Source: Namhaeicola sp039714555
GTDB lineage: Bacteria > Bacteroidota > Bacteroidia > Flavobacteriales > Flavobacteriaceae
Length of the DNA stretch: 62,149 nt
Reading direction: 5' to 3'
Assembly: GCA_039714555.1 (NCBI GenBank)
Contig: JBDLJB010000013.1
Span: 1 to 62,149 of the forward strand
Shown: positions 1 through 8,044 of the stretch, piece after piece
Numbering within the stretch: the stretch's first letter is position 1
How the letters are laid out: every line of letters starts with the position of its first letter
Made by a program: the position numbers and the translations under genes
The notes under the pieces: model-generated
The model's database searches: none
What the model was told of the DNA's origin: nothing
The model's input: the letters and a program-made list of their open reading frames with translations, nothing else

Positions 1-71
1 TATTTGGTAACTCTTTTAATTTGCACTCAATTTTTGGTGTATTTTGGGTTTATATGAAATGATTTGATTTA

Positions 72-555
72 TTAATTTGAATTTTCAATTTTATTTATTT
101 TTTCTAATTCTAAATCGATTATCCAAAAATAGATTTCATCCCCGAAAGATTTTTCATTTAGATTGCCAAACTGCAATAAATACGCTACCCCGGATTTATT
201 ATCTCTGAATTCTCTAAAGAGCAATTCTCCATCTGTAGTTTTTCCCGAAGCACTTTGCTCATATTCTTTTAATGAAATATTGAACTCACTATTTAAACCT
301 TTCCTAAATTGATCAAAACCTTCAGAATCTATATCTGTAAATCTTACATTAAAATCTGAAATAAAAAACAAGCTCCAAATTCTACCCATCTTTCAAAGTA
401 CTTATTGCCAAATCACCCACAATACCTTCAACAGCAGTAGTATGTATAACCTTTTTTGAAGCCATTTCTCCTAAATTATATCCTTGTAATCCTTGTGATT
501 TAACAGTAAAATTCACTAGAAATGATAAAACAGTAAGCAATAGCACCTTTTTCAT
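72..555 (-). pseudogene. Frameshifted gene for a small secreted protein of unknown function
   Basis: Two minus-strand reading frames join into one plausible protein of about 160 residues. The first starts at 555 (ATG) with a signal peptide (MKKVLLLTVLSFLVNFTVKSQ) and stops at a TAG just after Lys-Asp-Gly near residue 57. The second is open from 389 to 72. Removing one G from the GGG run at 385-387 joins them as ...STLKDGRIWSLFFISDF. The short overlap of a signal-peptide frame with an uninterrupted second frame suggests one mutated gene, or a sequencing error, not two genes. I do not recognise the family. The C-terminal half is acidic and ends in a short Glu/Lys/Asn-rich tail. The gene ends 17 nt downstream of the next minus-strand gene, so the two may be co-transcribed. 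Confidence 0.6.
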
Positions 556-572
556 ATTTATTACATCAATTT

Positions 573-1151
573 TTAATTATTATTAACACTTATTTTTCTT
601 TTATTTAATATCCTAATTCCCATTATAATTAAAAACACTATCAATCCAATAAAATATATGGTTGTTGAAATACTCTTTATAATCGTAAATGAATTAGTTA
701 TTCTTACAACAATTTGTGATAAGTCAGGAAAACTATTTAACATTGATATTATTCCAAAGTTTTCTAAATAATCAGCTACTCCGGCAACAATCGGTAATAA
801 GGACAAATAGAAATAAGGAGTATCAAATTTATCCAATTTCTTTAGTAAGAACGCAAACACCAAACAATAACTTAGTCCAAAGAGAAAGGGGTAAATCATA
901 TCTATTGGAATTTGGTTAAACAGGTAAATTTCACGTCCTTTTTCTCCAAGTGTTTCAAAAAGTTTATTTACATAATCTAAATCATAGCCTGTTGGCATCA
1001 TATCCAACAATTTCATTCCATTTGAGAAATTCATTGTTTTTGGGATCGTTATAATCAACATAAATGCATAAACAAGGTTAGTAAGGATAAAAAGAAATAA
1101 AACTCTTTTTCCTTTCATATGCTTTTCAATTATTTCTTTTAAATTTTTCAT
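573..1151 (-). CDS. Four-helix membrane protein of unknown function
   Basis: A 192-residue integral membrane protein. Four hydrophobic segments are visible at about residues 18-36, 85-105, 112-130 and 158-178, separated by a polar stretch at 40-80 that probably lies outside the membrane. The ends are basic (MKNLKEIIEKHMKGKR; ILNKRK), which places both termini in the cytoplasm. I cannot assign a family and see no catalytic motif. It is divergent from the efflux operon beginning at 1399 and is followed by the frameshifted secreted-protein gene. The 247-nt divergent gap holds a 9-bp dyad that could serve either side. Confidence 0.75.
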   Translation of the reverse strand: MKNLKEIIEKHMKGKRVLFLFILTNLVYAFMLIITIPKTMNFSNGMKLLDMMPTGYDLDYVNKLFETLGEKGREIYLFNQIPIDMIYPFLFGLSYCLVFAFLLKKLDKFDTPYFYLSLLPIVAGVADYLENFGIISMLNSFPDLSQIVVRITNSFTIIKSISTTIYFIGLIVFLIIMGIRILNKRKISVNNN

Positions 1152-1209
1152 CTATTCTAAATAATTGCTAACTAGTTATATCCATACGAATATACATCTT
1201 TAGAAGGAA

Positions 1210-1233
1210 AAGATATTGGATAATCAATATCTT
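1210..1233. promoter_or_regulatory. Perfect 9-bp inverted repeat in a divergent intergenic region
   Basis: AAGATATTG and CAATATCTT are perfectly complementary arms separated by 6 nt. The element lies about 60 nt upstream of the membrane-protein start and about 165 nt upstream of the efflux operon. Its size and spacing resemble a dimeric regulator operator, but no regulator gene is adjacent. A hairpin in RNA is also possible, although no U-run follows. Confidence 0.35.
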
Positions 1234-1398
1234 CATATCTAAAAAGGATGTTTCAAATTACATACTTCTTTATAAAGCTACGATAATTTTAAAATATGTT
1301 CCATAATTTTTGATACTGAGATGGCTTATATTTTAAATAAAAAAACTTTATGAATATGTTTTTTTATATATTTAACCTCTTAAATTAATAAGCTCAAA

Positions 1399-2646
1399 AT
1401 GTCTAAAAAAAGAATCTATACTATCGGGATTATCTTAACACTTATTATTGTCTCTTATTTTTCATTTTCTGTAACTGAAGATGAAAAAATCACCATTACT
1501 TCTAAGGTTGAAAAAGGTACATTTAAAAGTGAAGTAATAATTTCCGGCGAAGCACAATCAACAAGTTTGAAAAAAATAAATGGACCTGAAAATCTTAGAA
1601 AGTTTAAATTACGAAACATAAAAATTCAAGATTTAATACCAGAAGGAACTGTTGTAAAAGTTGGTGATTATGTAGGTAGACTGGACCCAACTGATGTAAA
1701 TGAGCAAATTATTGATGCCAGATTAAATTTAGAAACAGCACAATCAAAATATACTCAGCAGAAATTAGACACAACCTTATCTTTAAAGAGTGAAAGAAAT
1801 GGAATAAAAGATCTAGTTTTTAATATGGAAGAAACAAAATTAGAGCTGGAACAATCTACTTATGAGACACCGGCTACAATTAGAAAACTTGAGATTAGTT
1901 TCGAAAAAATAAAAAGAGAACTAAAAGGAAAAAGAGATGATTATATCATTCGAAAAAGGCAAGCTGAAGCTAAAATGGTTGAAGTTGGTACCGAAGTTTC
2001 TAAAATAAATAAACAATTAGCAGACTTAACGGCTTTGTTAAAGTCATTTACTATTCATTCAGATTCTCAAGGTATGATAACTTATGCAAAAGAGTGGAAT
2101 GGAAACAAAAAGAAAGTGGGATCCTCTATTAGTCCTTGGGATCCAACTATTGCAAATGTGCCAGATTTAACAAAAATGGAATCTAAAACTTATGCCAATG
2201 AAGTTGATATTAGAAAAGTTAAGAAGGGTTTACCCGTAAAAATTGGTTTTGATGCATTTCCTGATATTGAATTAGAAGGAATAGTTACTTATGTTGCCAA
2301 TGTTGGTGAGAAAAAACGAGGTTCTGATATAAAGTTATTTCAAATTCTAATTGAACTCACAAAAACCAACGACAATATACGCCCTGGAATGACAACATCA
2401 AATCGTATTTTAACATCTTCAAAGGACACTGTTCTAACTGTTCCACTTGAGGCTGTTTTTTCTAAAGACTCAATAAATTTCGCATATGTTAAATCCGGTT
2501 TTTCAATTGAAAAAAAACAAATTGAATTGGGTGAATCTAATAATGATGTTGTTATAATTAAACAAGGTCTGAAAGAAAAGAATATGGTTTTTTTAACCGA
2601 ACCGGAAGGATATGAGACTAAAAGTATCAAAATGTTAGAACAATGA
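1399..2646 (+). CDS. HlyD/MacA-type periplasmic adaptor of an ABC efflux system
   Basis: Membrane-fusion adaptor of 415 residues that would bridge an inner-membrane ABC permease and an outer-membrane TolC channel. An N-terminal anchor (about 5-24) is followed by a beta/lipoyl-like segment with the phrase GTVVKVGDYVGRLDP (about 83-97), which is typical of biotinyl-lipoyl-like domains. A long charged coiled coil spans about 100-215, and a beta-barrel and membrane-proximal half follows (RPGMTTSNRI, TVLTVPLEAVF). Length and domain order fit MacA-like adaptors. The stop overlaps the start of the permease gene by 4 nt (ATGA), indicating translational coupling. Substrate cannot be inferred. Confidence 0.85.
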   Translation: MSKKRIYTIGIILTLIIVSYFSFSVTEDEKITITSKVEKGTFKSEVIISGEAQSTSLKKINGPENLRKFKLRNIKIQDLIPEGTVVKVGDYVGRLDPTDVNEQIIDARLNLETAQSKYTQQKLDTTLSLKSERNGIKDLVFNMEETKLELEQSTYETPATIRKLEISFEKIKRELKGKRDDYIIRKRQAEAKMVEVGTEVSKINKQLADLTALLKSFTIHSDSQGMITYAKEWNGNKKKVGSSISPWDPTIANVPDLTKMESKTYANEVDIRKVKKGLPVKIGFDAFPDIELEGIVTYVANVGEKKRGSDIKLFQILIELTKTNDNIRPGMTTSNRILTSSKDTVLTVPLEAVFSKDSINFAYVKSGFSIEKKQIELGESNNDVVIIKQGLKEKNMVFLTEPEGYETKSIKMLEQ

Positions 2647-4010
2647 TCGATAAAATACTTTTAGAAAAACTAAATACCAATTTCAGTGAAGCTTATCGAG
2701 TTATTAAAGCCAATAGAGTAAGAACCTTTTTAACTGCATTGGGAATCATTTTTGGTGTTGCATCAGTAATTACCATGTTAGCGATTGGTAATGGAGCAGA
2801 AAAAGAAATACTTTCTCAATTGGAATTAGTTGGTGTTAACAATATTGTTATCAATCCAATTCCTGATGATAAATCAGATGATGACGAAACTGATGAAGAA
2901 AAGAAAAATGAAAATAATAGATTTTCCAAAGGTCTGGATATTTTAGATGCAAACAGTATTTTAGAAACTATATCAACGGTAAAACACATTAGCCCGGAAA
3001 TTATTTTAGACACTTATGTCATTAATAAAGGTAGACAAAATAAAGTAAAGCTCATTGGTGTGAGTCCTTCGTTTTTTAAAGTCAATAATATAACTATTTC
3101 CAAAGGAAAGAATTTTTCTGAGGATCAAATTAAAAACGCAAAGCCTGTTTGTATCATCGGTAAAAAAATTGAAAATAGGCTATTTACAGGAACAAGTGCC
3201 TTAGGGAAATATATTAAAGTCAAAAATGTTTGGTTACAGATTGTTGGAGTTATTGAGGAAAAATTTATTTCGAATAAAGCACAAGAAAACCTTGGAATAA
3301 GAGACATAAATTTGGATGTTTATTTACCAATAAAAACTTTTTTAGTTCGATATAAAGATCGTAAAGTGCTTGTGGATAAGGTTGAAGATCAGGGTAGTGG
3401 AATAATAATCATTGGAGGTAATGAATCCGGTCCACAAAAACGAATTCCCAGGGGAAATTATCATCAAATTGATAAATTAATTGTTCAAGTAAATAACTCA
3501 AATGAATTATCGGCAACTGCTAATGTTATTAGTAGAATGCTAAAAAGAAAACATAATGATGTTGTTGATTTTGAAATTTCAATTCCAATTCATTTGTTAA
3601 AACAACAGCAGAAAACAAAGCAGATATTTAATATTGTCCTTAGTATAATAGCAGGAATTTCTTTATTGATTGGAGGTATTGGTATAATGAATATTATGCT
3701 TGCCTCGGTTTTAGAAAGAACTAAAGAAATTGGTATTATCATGGCAATTGGAGCAACCAAACAAGATGTTGTTTTACAATTTTTATCAGAATCAGTTTTA
3801 ATTAGTATTGGAGGAGGAATTATTGGAATCTTTTTAGGAATTGCTTCGGCTTATATTATTGAATTATCAACAGGAATTGAAACTATTCTATCTTTAAACT
3901 CTATTCTTTTATCCTTTTTTATTGCTACTATTATTGGGTTAATTTTTGGAATTGCACCGGCAAAATCTGCTGCAAATAAAAACCCTATTGAAGCAATTAG
4001 ACATGAATAA
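2643..4010 (+). CDS. MacB-type FtsX-family ABC transporter permease
   Basis: A 455-residue permease with the MacB architecture but without the N-terminal ATPase of proteobacterial MacB. One transmembrane helix lies at about 27-50 (RTFLTALGIIFGVASVITMLAIGNG). A large periplasmic MacB_PCD domain of about 270 residues follows, and then three C-terminal FtsX helices (IIAGISLLIGGIGIMNIMLAS; VLISIGGGIIGIFLG; ILLSFFIATIIGLIFGIAPA). The closing KNPIEAIRHE is characteristic of this family. A very acidic insert (DDKSDDDETDEEKKNE) sits in the periplasmic domain. An ATP-binding partner must be encoded elsewhere, because none is next to it. Confidence 0.9.
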   Translation: MIDKILLEKLNTNFSEAYRVIKANRVRTFLTALGIIFGVASVITMLAIGNGAEKEILSQLELVGVNNIVINPIPDDKSDDDETDEEKKNENNRFSKGLDILDANSILETISTVKHISPEIILDTYVINKGRQNKVKLIGVSPSFFKVNNITISKGKNFSEDQIKNAKPVCIIGKKIENRLFTGTSALGKYIKVKNVWLQIVGVIEEKFISNKAQENLGIRDINLDVYLPIKTFLVRYKDRKVLVDKVEDQGSGIIIIGGNESGPQKRIPRGNYHQIDKLIVQVNNSNELSATANVISRMLKRKHNDVVDFEISIPIHLLKQQQKTKQIFNIVLSIIAGISLLIGGIGIMNIMLASVLERTKEIGIIMAIGATKQDVVLQFLSESVLISIGGGIIGIFLGIASAYIIELSTGIETILSLNSILLSFFIATIIGLIFGIAPAKSAANKNPIEAIRHE

Positions 4011-4020
4011 ACAAATTTTT

Positions 4021-5481
4021 ATGAAGAAAATACATCTCTTAGTTTTATTGTTTTCCCCTTTATTATTAATCGGGCAAACACAAAAAATCAGTCTAAAAGA
4101 AGCAATTAAATCAGCACAAGAAAGATCACCGGATTATAAAGCAAATTTACATAGAAATGAAGCAAGTTATTGGAGAAATAGAAACTATCGTGCAAGTTTT
4201 TTACCTCAATTTAGATTAAATGCAACTTTACCCGCTTATTCAAATTCTATTCAAAGAATTACAAATGATGAGGGACAAGATATTTTCGTAGATCAAAACC
4301 AAGCTCGTATTGATGCAAGGCTTTTTATTTCACAAAACATTGGATTTACCGGAGGTAATTTGTCTATCAATTCTCAAATTGAAAGAGTAAATATTTTTGG
4401 TGAATATCCTTCCAAAGGATATTCCATAGTTCCATTTTCTATAAATTATTTTCAAAATTCATTGACTTATAATCCCTATAAATGGGATAGAAAAATTGAA
4501 CCATTAGTTTTTGAAGAATCTAAAAGAGATTTTATTGAAAGTATGGAACAAATATCTTTAAAAACCTGTCTGCTATATTTTAGTTTGCTAAAATCTCAAA
4601 TACAACTAGAAATTTCAAAAAATAATTCATCAAATCTGGATACTCTATTCCAAATTACAAAAGGAAGGTATAGAATGGGGAAAATTGCAGAAAATGATTT
4701 ATTGCAAATGGAACTTAGATTACTAAATTCCAAAAACGAAATAACTACAAATACAATTTTATTAAAGAAAGCTTCTCAAGATTTATCACGTTATTTAGAA
4801 CTAACAAATGAAGATTTTGAATTGGAAATTCCAGAAACCTTAATACAATTTGAAGTGAGTACAGAAAAAGCTATTTTGGAAGCGAAATCCAATCGAAAAT
4901 TTGTAATTGAATATAGAAGGCGGCGATTAGAATCAGAAAAAGAATTAGCAAGGGTTAAAGGAGAAAATGGTTTAAAAATTAATTTAAATGCAAATTTTGG
5001 AATATCACAGCATGGTCCGGAATTAAATGATTTATTCCAGAACTTTGATCAGCAGCAAAACTTGACACTTACTTTAGGAGTTCCAATTTTTGACTGGGGG
5101 GTTTCTAAATCTAAAAGGAGGTTGGCAAAGGCTAATTTAGATTTATTAATAACTAATTTAGATCAAGAAAATCAAGCATTTGAACAAGAAATATATTTAC
5201 ATACTCTAAATTGGGCAAATCAAAGAAGTTTTCTGGCAACTACAGAAAAAGCACAAATAATAGCAAGTAAGCGTTATGAAATAGCTAAAAAAAGATACGT
5301 TCTTGGGAAAATTTCAATTACAGATTTAAATTTAGCACAAGAAGAAAAAGATAAATCAGTTGTGAATTATCTAAATTCATTAGGGAATTTTTGGGTTGAT
5401 TATTATACTTTGAGAAGATTGACCTTATATGACTTTGTTAATGATAAAAAAATTGAGGCTCAGGATATTATTTATGAATAA
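4021..5481 (+). CDS. TolC-family outer-membrane efflux protein
   Basis: Outer-membrane channel of the efflux cassette, 486 residues from the chosen ATG. That start gives a clean signal peptide (MKKIHLLVLLFSPLLLIGQ). An in-frame ATG at 4003 overlaps the permease stop and an earlier one at 3946 lies well inside the permease, so both are less likely. The protein shows the TolC duplication: alpha-helical repeats rich in Glu/Lys/Gln with the opening SLKEAIKSAQERSPDYKA and, in the second half, LTLGVPIFDWGVSKSKRRLAKANL, a common outer-efflux signature. It is the last gene of the adaptor-permease-channel operon. Confidence 0.88.
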   Translation: MKKIHLLVLLFSPLLLIGQTQKISLKEAIKSAQERSPDYKANLHRNEASYWRNRNYRASFLPQFRLNATLPAYSNSIQRITNDEGQDIFVDQNQARIDARLFISQNIGFTGGNLSINSQIERVNIFGEYPSKGYSIVPFSINYFQNSLTYNPYKWDRKIEPLVFEESKRDFIESMEQISLKTCLLYFSLLKSQIQLEISKNNSSNLDTLFQITKGRYRMGKIAENDLLQMELRLLNSKNEITTNTILLKKASQDLSRYLELTNEDFELEIPETLIQFEVSTEKAILEAKSNRKFVIEYRRRRLESEKELARVKGENGLKINLNANFGISQHGPELNDLFQNFDQQQNLTLTLGVPIFDWGVSKSKRRLAKANLDLLITNLDQENQAFEQEIYLHTLNWANQRSFLATTEKAQIIASKRYEIAKKRYVLGKISITDLNLAQEEKDKSVVNYLNSLGNFWVDYYTLRRLTLYDFVNDKKIEAQDIIYE

Positions 5482-5522
5482 TGATATCAAAGAATACATT
5501 TTTTCAAAATCAGGCAAGGTGT

Positions 5523-5549
5523 GAAGATTCGAGCCCTTTCGCCCGCACA
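5523..5549 (+). other. tRNA-Leu-like 3'-end remnant (T arm and acceptor strand only)
   Basis: The stretch can be laid out as a 17-nt T arm (GAAGA, TTCGAGC loop, CCTTT) at 5523-5539, an acceptor 3' strand CGCCCGC at 5540-5546, and a discriminator A at 5547. This resembles the 3' end of a bacterial tRNA-Leu. The base pair that closes the T loop is broken (A opposite C), and nothing upstream within 80 nt gives a D arm, anticodon arm or 5' acceptor strand. I read it as a relic, the kind of 3' tRNA end left by an integrating element. A strong terminator follows directly. Confidence 0.5.
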
Positions 5550-5551
5550 AA

Positions 5552-5582
5552 AAGCCGAAGATTTTTCTTCGGCTTATTTTTT
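5552..5582 (+). terminator. Intrinsic terminator behind the tRNA remnant
   Basis: A perfect 10-bp stem (AAGCCGAAGA with TCTTCGGCTT) and a TTTT loop are followed by ATTTTTT. It would end the efflux operon transcript and probably once served the tRNA gene whose 3' end precedes it. Confidence 0.8.
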
Positions 5583-5731
5583 GCTAACATTTAAGTTTTT
5601 TAAAAATCCTATAATTCAATATAATTTTATAATAAAGTATCATTACATCCGTTATTCAGATTATATTTATTTTTTAATCAATCTTTTGGTTAGATCTTAA
5701 AAAAATTGCGCTTAAAATACTTGCTATATTT

Positions 5732-5851
5732 ATGAAAAAGTTAGAAATAGAATCACTAAAAATTTACTCTTTAGAATTTAGGGTTTTCCTTTTAGAATTA
5801 GATAAGAATTTAATGAAATTGGATATCAAAAGATTTAAAAATAAATATTAA
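5732..5851 (+). CDS. Possible 39-residue small protein
   Basis: A short open frame beginning MKKLEIESLKIYSLEFRVF and ending in a Lys/Arg-rich tail (KRFKNKY). It is amphipathic, with many Leu/Glu/Lys residues, and could form one helix. It occupies the gap between the tRNA remnant and the epimerase gene. A TTG...TATATTTA promoter-like pair overlaps its start codon and so cannot drive it. No family is recognised. The rest of the gap (5583-5731) shows nothing else. Confidence 0.25.
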   Translation: MKKLEIESLKIYSLEFRVFLLELDKNLMKLDIKRFKNKY

Positions 5852-5873
5852 TTTATTACAAATTCATTTACAG

Positions 5874-6683
5874 TTAAAATTGATCTTTAAATGGAATAAT
5901 CTCTACAAGAAATACTTCTTTTCCATTGGATATTCTCATGTTTTTTTCTGAATAATTTTGGGTTTCAATATCCGGATATTGAGTAATAGGTTCTAAACAG
6001 ACCATATTTTTTACTTCAGTCCAAAACATGATATTATTAAATCCTTCGGTTTTTAGAAGGATATTTTGCCCGTCTTTTTTTATCAAAGAAATTTGATTTA
6101 CATCAAAGAATGGATATGCAGCACCACCTTTTTCCATCACATCATCAATGGTAATATTTTGATCTTTTACTTTGATATGTTCATTACCTTTTCCGGATAG
6201 TTTAAATGTAGGATGAAATCCAAACATAAAAGGCATACCTTTTTCTGAATGAAACTCAAAATTGATCTTTAATGAATTGTTTTCTAATTCAAAAGATTTT
6301 TTAAAAGAAAAATCATAGGTCCAAAAAACAAATTCTTCATTAGAATATTTTGGAAATCTGTGATTTTTAATTTTGGTATTTGCTGTATATATTTTTTCAA
6401 GAATAGCAATATTTTGGTTCTTCTTAATTATATGATACTTCAAATCTCTTATAAATCCATGCTGATCTTGAATACATTTACCTTTTTGTGTTGAAACTTG
6501 ATTGTTATTTGCAGAAGTCGGACCGATAATTGGAAACATTTCTATCTCTGATCTATGCCAACCCGGATTACCCTTTTGATGGATTAATTCTTCGTTATTT
6601 TTAAAGTAGCTGATCAATTCACCACGTTCTATTTTAACAATGGAATTTTTATCAGTGCTTGTGAGTGTAATTATATCGTTCAT
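5874..6683 (-). CDS. Aldose 1-epimerase family protein
   Basis: Galactose-mutarotase-like protein of 269 residues that would interconvert the alpha and beta anomers of a sugar. Family features are the early glycine-rich start (KIERGELISYFKNNEELIHQ), the basic/aromatic block FPIIGPT (about 50-56), QDQHGFIRDL (about 72-81) with the catalytic-type His, FGFHPTFKLSG (about 154-164) with the second conserved His, and the C-terminal CLEPITQYPD containing the catalytic Glu. It is the third gene of a minus-strand set, 13 nt after the gluconate permease stop, so it may act on the sugar acid or sugar imported there. The exact substrate is unknown. Confidence 0.82.
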   Translation of the reverse strand: MNDIITLTSTDKNSIVKIERGELISYFKNNEELIHQKGNPGWHRSEIEMFPIIGPTSANNNQVSTQKGKCIQDQHGFIRDLKYHIIKKNQNIAILEKIYTANTKIKNHRFPKYSNEEFVFWTYDFSFKKSFELENNSLKINFEFHSEKGMPFMFGFHPTFKLSGKGNEHIKVKDQNITIDDVMEKGGAAYPFFDVNQISLIKKDGQNILLKTEGFNNIMFWTEVKNMVCLEPITQYPDIETQNYSEKNMRISNGKEVFLVEIIPFKDQF

Positions 6684-6696
6684 AAGAGTTTTAATT

Positions 6697-8019
6697 TTAT
6701 AAAAATAGCCATCCTATAATCAATACAAGCGTAATTCCGGTTAATCCTTGAAAAAAAGTTGAAGCAGTTTGGCTTTTTAAAGCGGTAGCAGTATCCATTC
6801 CTGTAAATTGGGCCACTACCCAAAAAAAACTATCATTTAAATGTGATACTGTCATTGCTCCTGCGCCAATTGACAGAACCGCTAATGCTCTGCCAAGTGA
6901 AGAATCTAAACCAAATGAGGCCAATGTAGGAGCTATAATTGCAGCTGTTGTTATAATCGAAACTGTGGAAGAACCTTGTGCCGATTTTAATACTGCTGCT
7001 ATAATAAATGGTAATAACAAACCAATATTAAAGTTAGAGAAACTGGAGCCAATTACATCTCCAATTCCGGTTGCACGTAATATGGCCCCAAAGGCACCAC
7101 CAGCTCCCGTAATTAAAATAATGATACCCGCTTCTTTCAAACCACTGGTTACCCAATTGAGGTGTGTTTCTTTAGTTTTTTTATCTTTTAATTTGAATGC
7201 TAAAAAAACACCTGTAAATAGGGCAATGATTGGATTTCCGATAAAATTAATAATAGATAGAATTGCACCTTCTCCAAAAGGATGTGTTGGATAATTTGCT
7301 ATTGATTTAAGTGCAATTAAAAAAATGGGTATTATGATAGGACTAAAAGACAGGCTGGTTTTGGGGAGTTTTTCATTTTTAGTTTCAAGAACTTCATTCT
7401 CATCATTATTAGTCTTCATCTTTTTGCCAATGAATTTTGCCCAAAAAAGACCCACTAGTGAAACCGGGATTGCAACAAACAAACCTAACAAAATTACCAG
7501 TCCTAAATCTGCATCAAGAGCTGCTGCTGCTGCCAGTGGTCCCGGAGTAGGTGGTACAAAAACGTGTGTAGCGTATAATCCGGCAGCTAAAGAAACACCT
7601 AATACCACCAAAGGTATTTTAGAATTTTTACTAATAGCTTTATTTAACGGAGAAAGAATAATAAATCCTGAATCACAATAAACCGGAATTGAAACTATAA
7701 ATCCTGTAATATTCATGGCAAGTGCCGATCTTTTTTTACCAATAACTTTTAACACAGATTTTGCCAAAGTTTTAGCACCACCGCTTTTTTCGAGATATGC
7801 ACCAATGATTGTTCCGAAAGCAATAATTATTCCAATACTACCGAGTGTTTTTCCAAATCCATCTGTTAAAGTATTTATTACTTCTGATTCGTTAAGTCCG
7901 CCTACAAATCCCATGACAATGGCAGCCAATAATAGCGATAAAAATGGATGAAAATTAAACTTGGTAGCAGCTATAACCATAGCAACAATTACAATAAAAA
8001 GCACTATTAGTATTTCCAT
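6697..8019 (-). CDS. Gluconate:H+ symporter family permease (GntP type)
   Basis: Inner-membrane transporter of 440 residues with about 12-14 hydrophobic segments. GntP-family signatures include FHPFLSLLLAAIVMGFVGG near the N terminus, GSIGIIIAFGTIIGAYLEKSGGA, the CDSGFIILSPLNKAIS segment, FVPPTPGPLAAAAALDADLG, KSAQGSSTVSIITTAAI and GAMTVSHLNDSFFWVV. I chose the ATG at 8019 (MEILIVLF); an upstream start at 8103 would add a basic 28-residue tail and overlap the nitrilase gene. It sits between the nitrilase (25 nt upstream) and the epimerase, which suggests one operon for uptake of gluconate or a related sugar acid. Confidence 0.9.
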   Translation of the reverse strand: MEILIVLFIVIVAMVIAATKFNFHPFLSLLLAAIVMGFVGGLNESEVINTLTDGFGKTLGSIGIIIAFGTIIGAYLEKSGGAKTLAKSVLKVIGKKRSALAMNITGFIVSIPVYCDSGFIILSPLNKAISKNSKIPLVVLGVSLAAGLYATHVFVPPTPGPLAAAAALDADLGLVILLGLFVAIPVSLVGLFWAKFIGKKMKTNNDENEVLETKNEKLPKTSLSFSPIIIPIFLIALKSIANYPTHPFGEGAILSIINFIGNPIIALFTGVFLAFKLKDKKTKETHLNWVTSGLKEAGIIILITGAGGAFGAILRATGIGDVIGSSFSNFNIGLLLPFIIAAVLKSAQGSSTVSIITTAAIIAPTLASFGLDSSLGRALAVLSIGAGAMTVSHLNDSFFWVVAQFTGMDTATALKSQTASTFFQGLTGITLVLIIGWLFL

Positions 8020-8044
8020 ATGGATTTTTTTATAAAAATAGTAT

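Noticed and set aside
5523..5549. Intact tRNA gene
   Set aside because: Only the T arm and 3' acceptor strand are present and the T stem has a mismatch; no D or anticodon arm lies upstream.
5725..5732. Promoter for the 39-residue ORF at 5732
   Set aside because: The TATATTTA box overlaps the ATG, so transcription would start after the start codon.
7325..7681. Long open frame on the plus strand opposite the gluconate permease, with two more at 6965-7294 and 7715-7951
   Set aside because: They are antisense shadows of a well-supported transporter gene; their peptides have no domain features.
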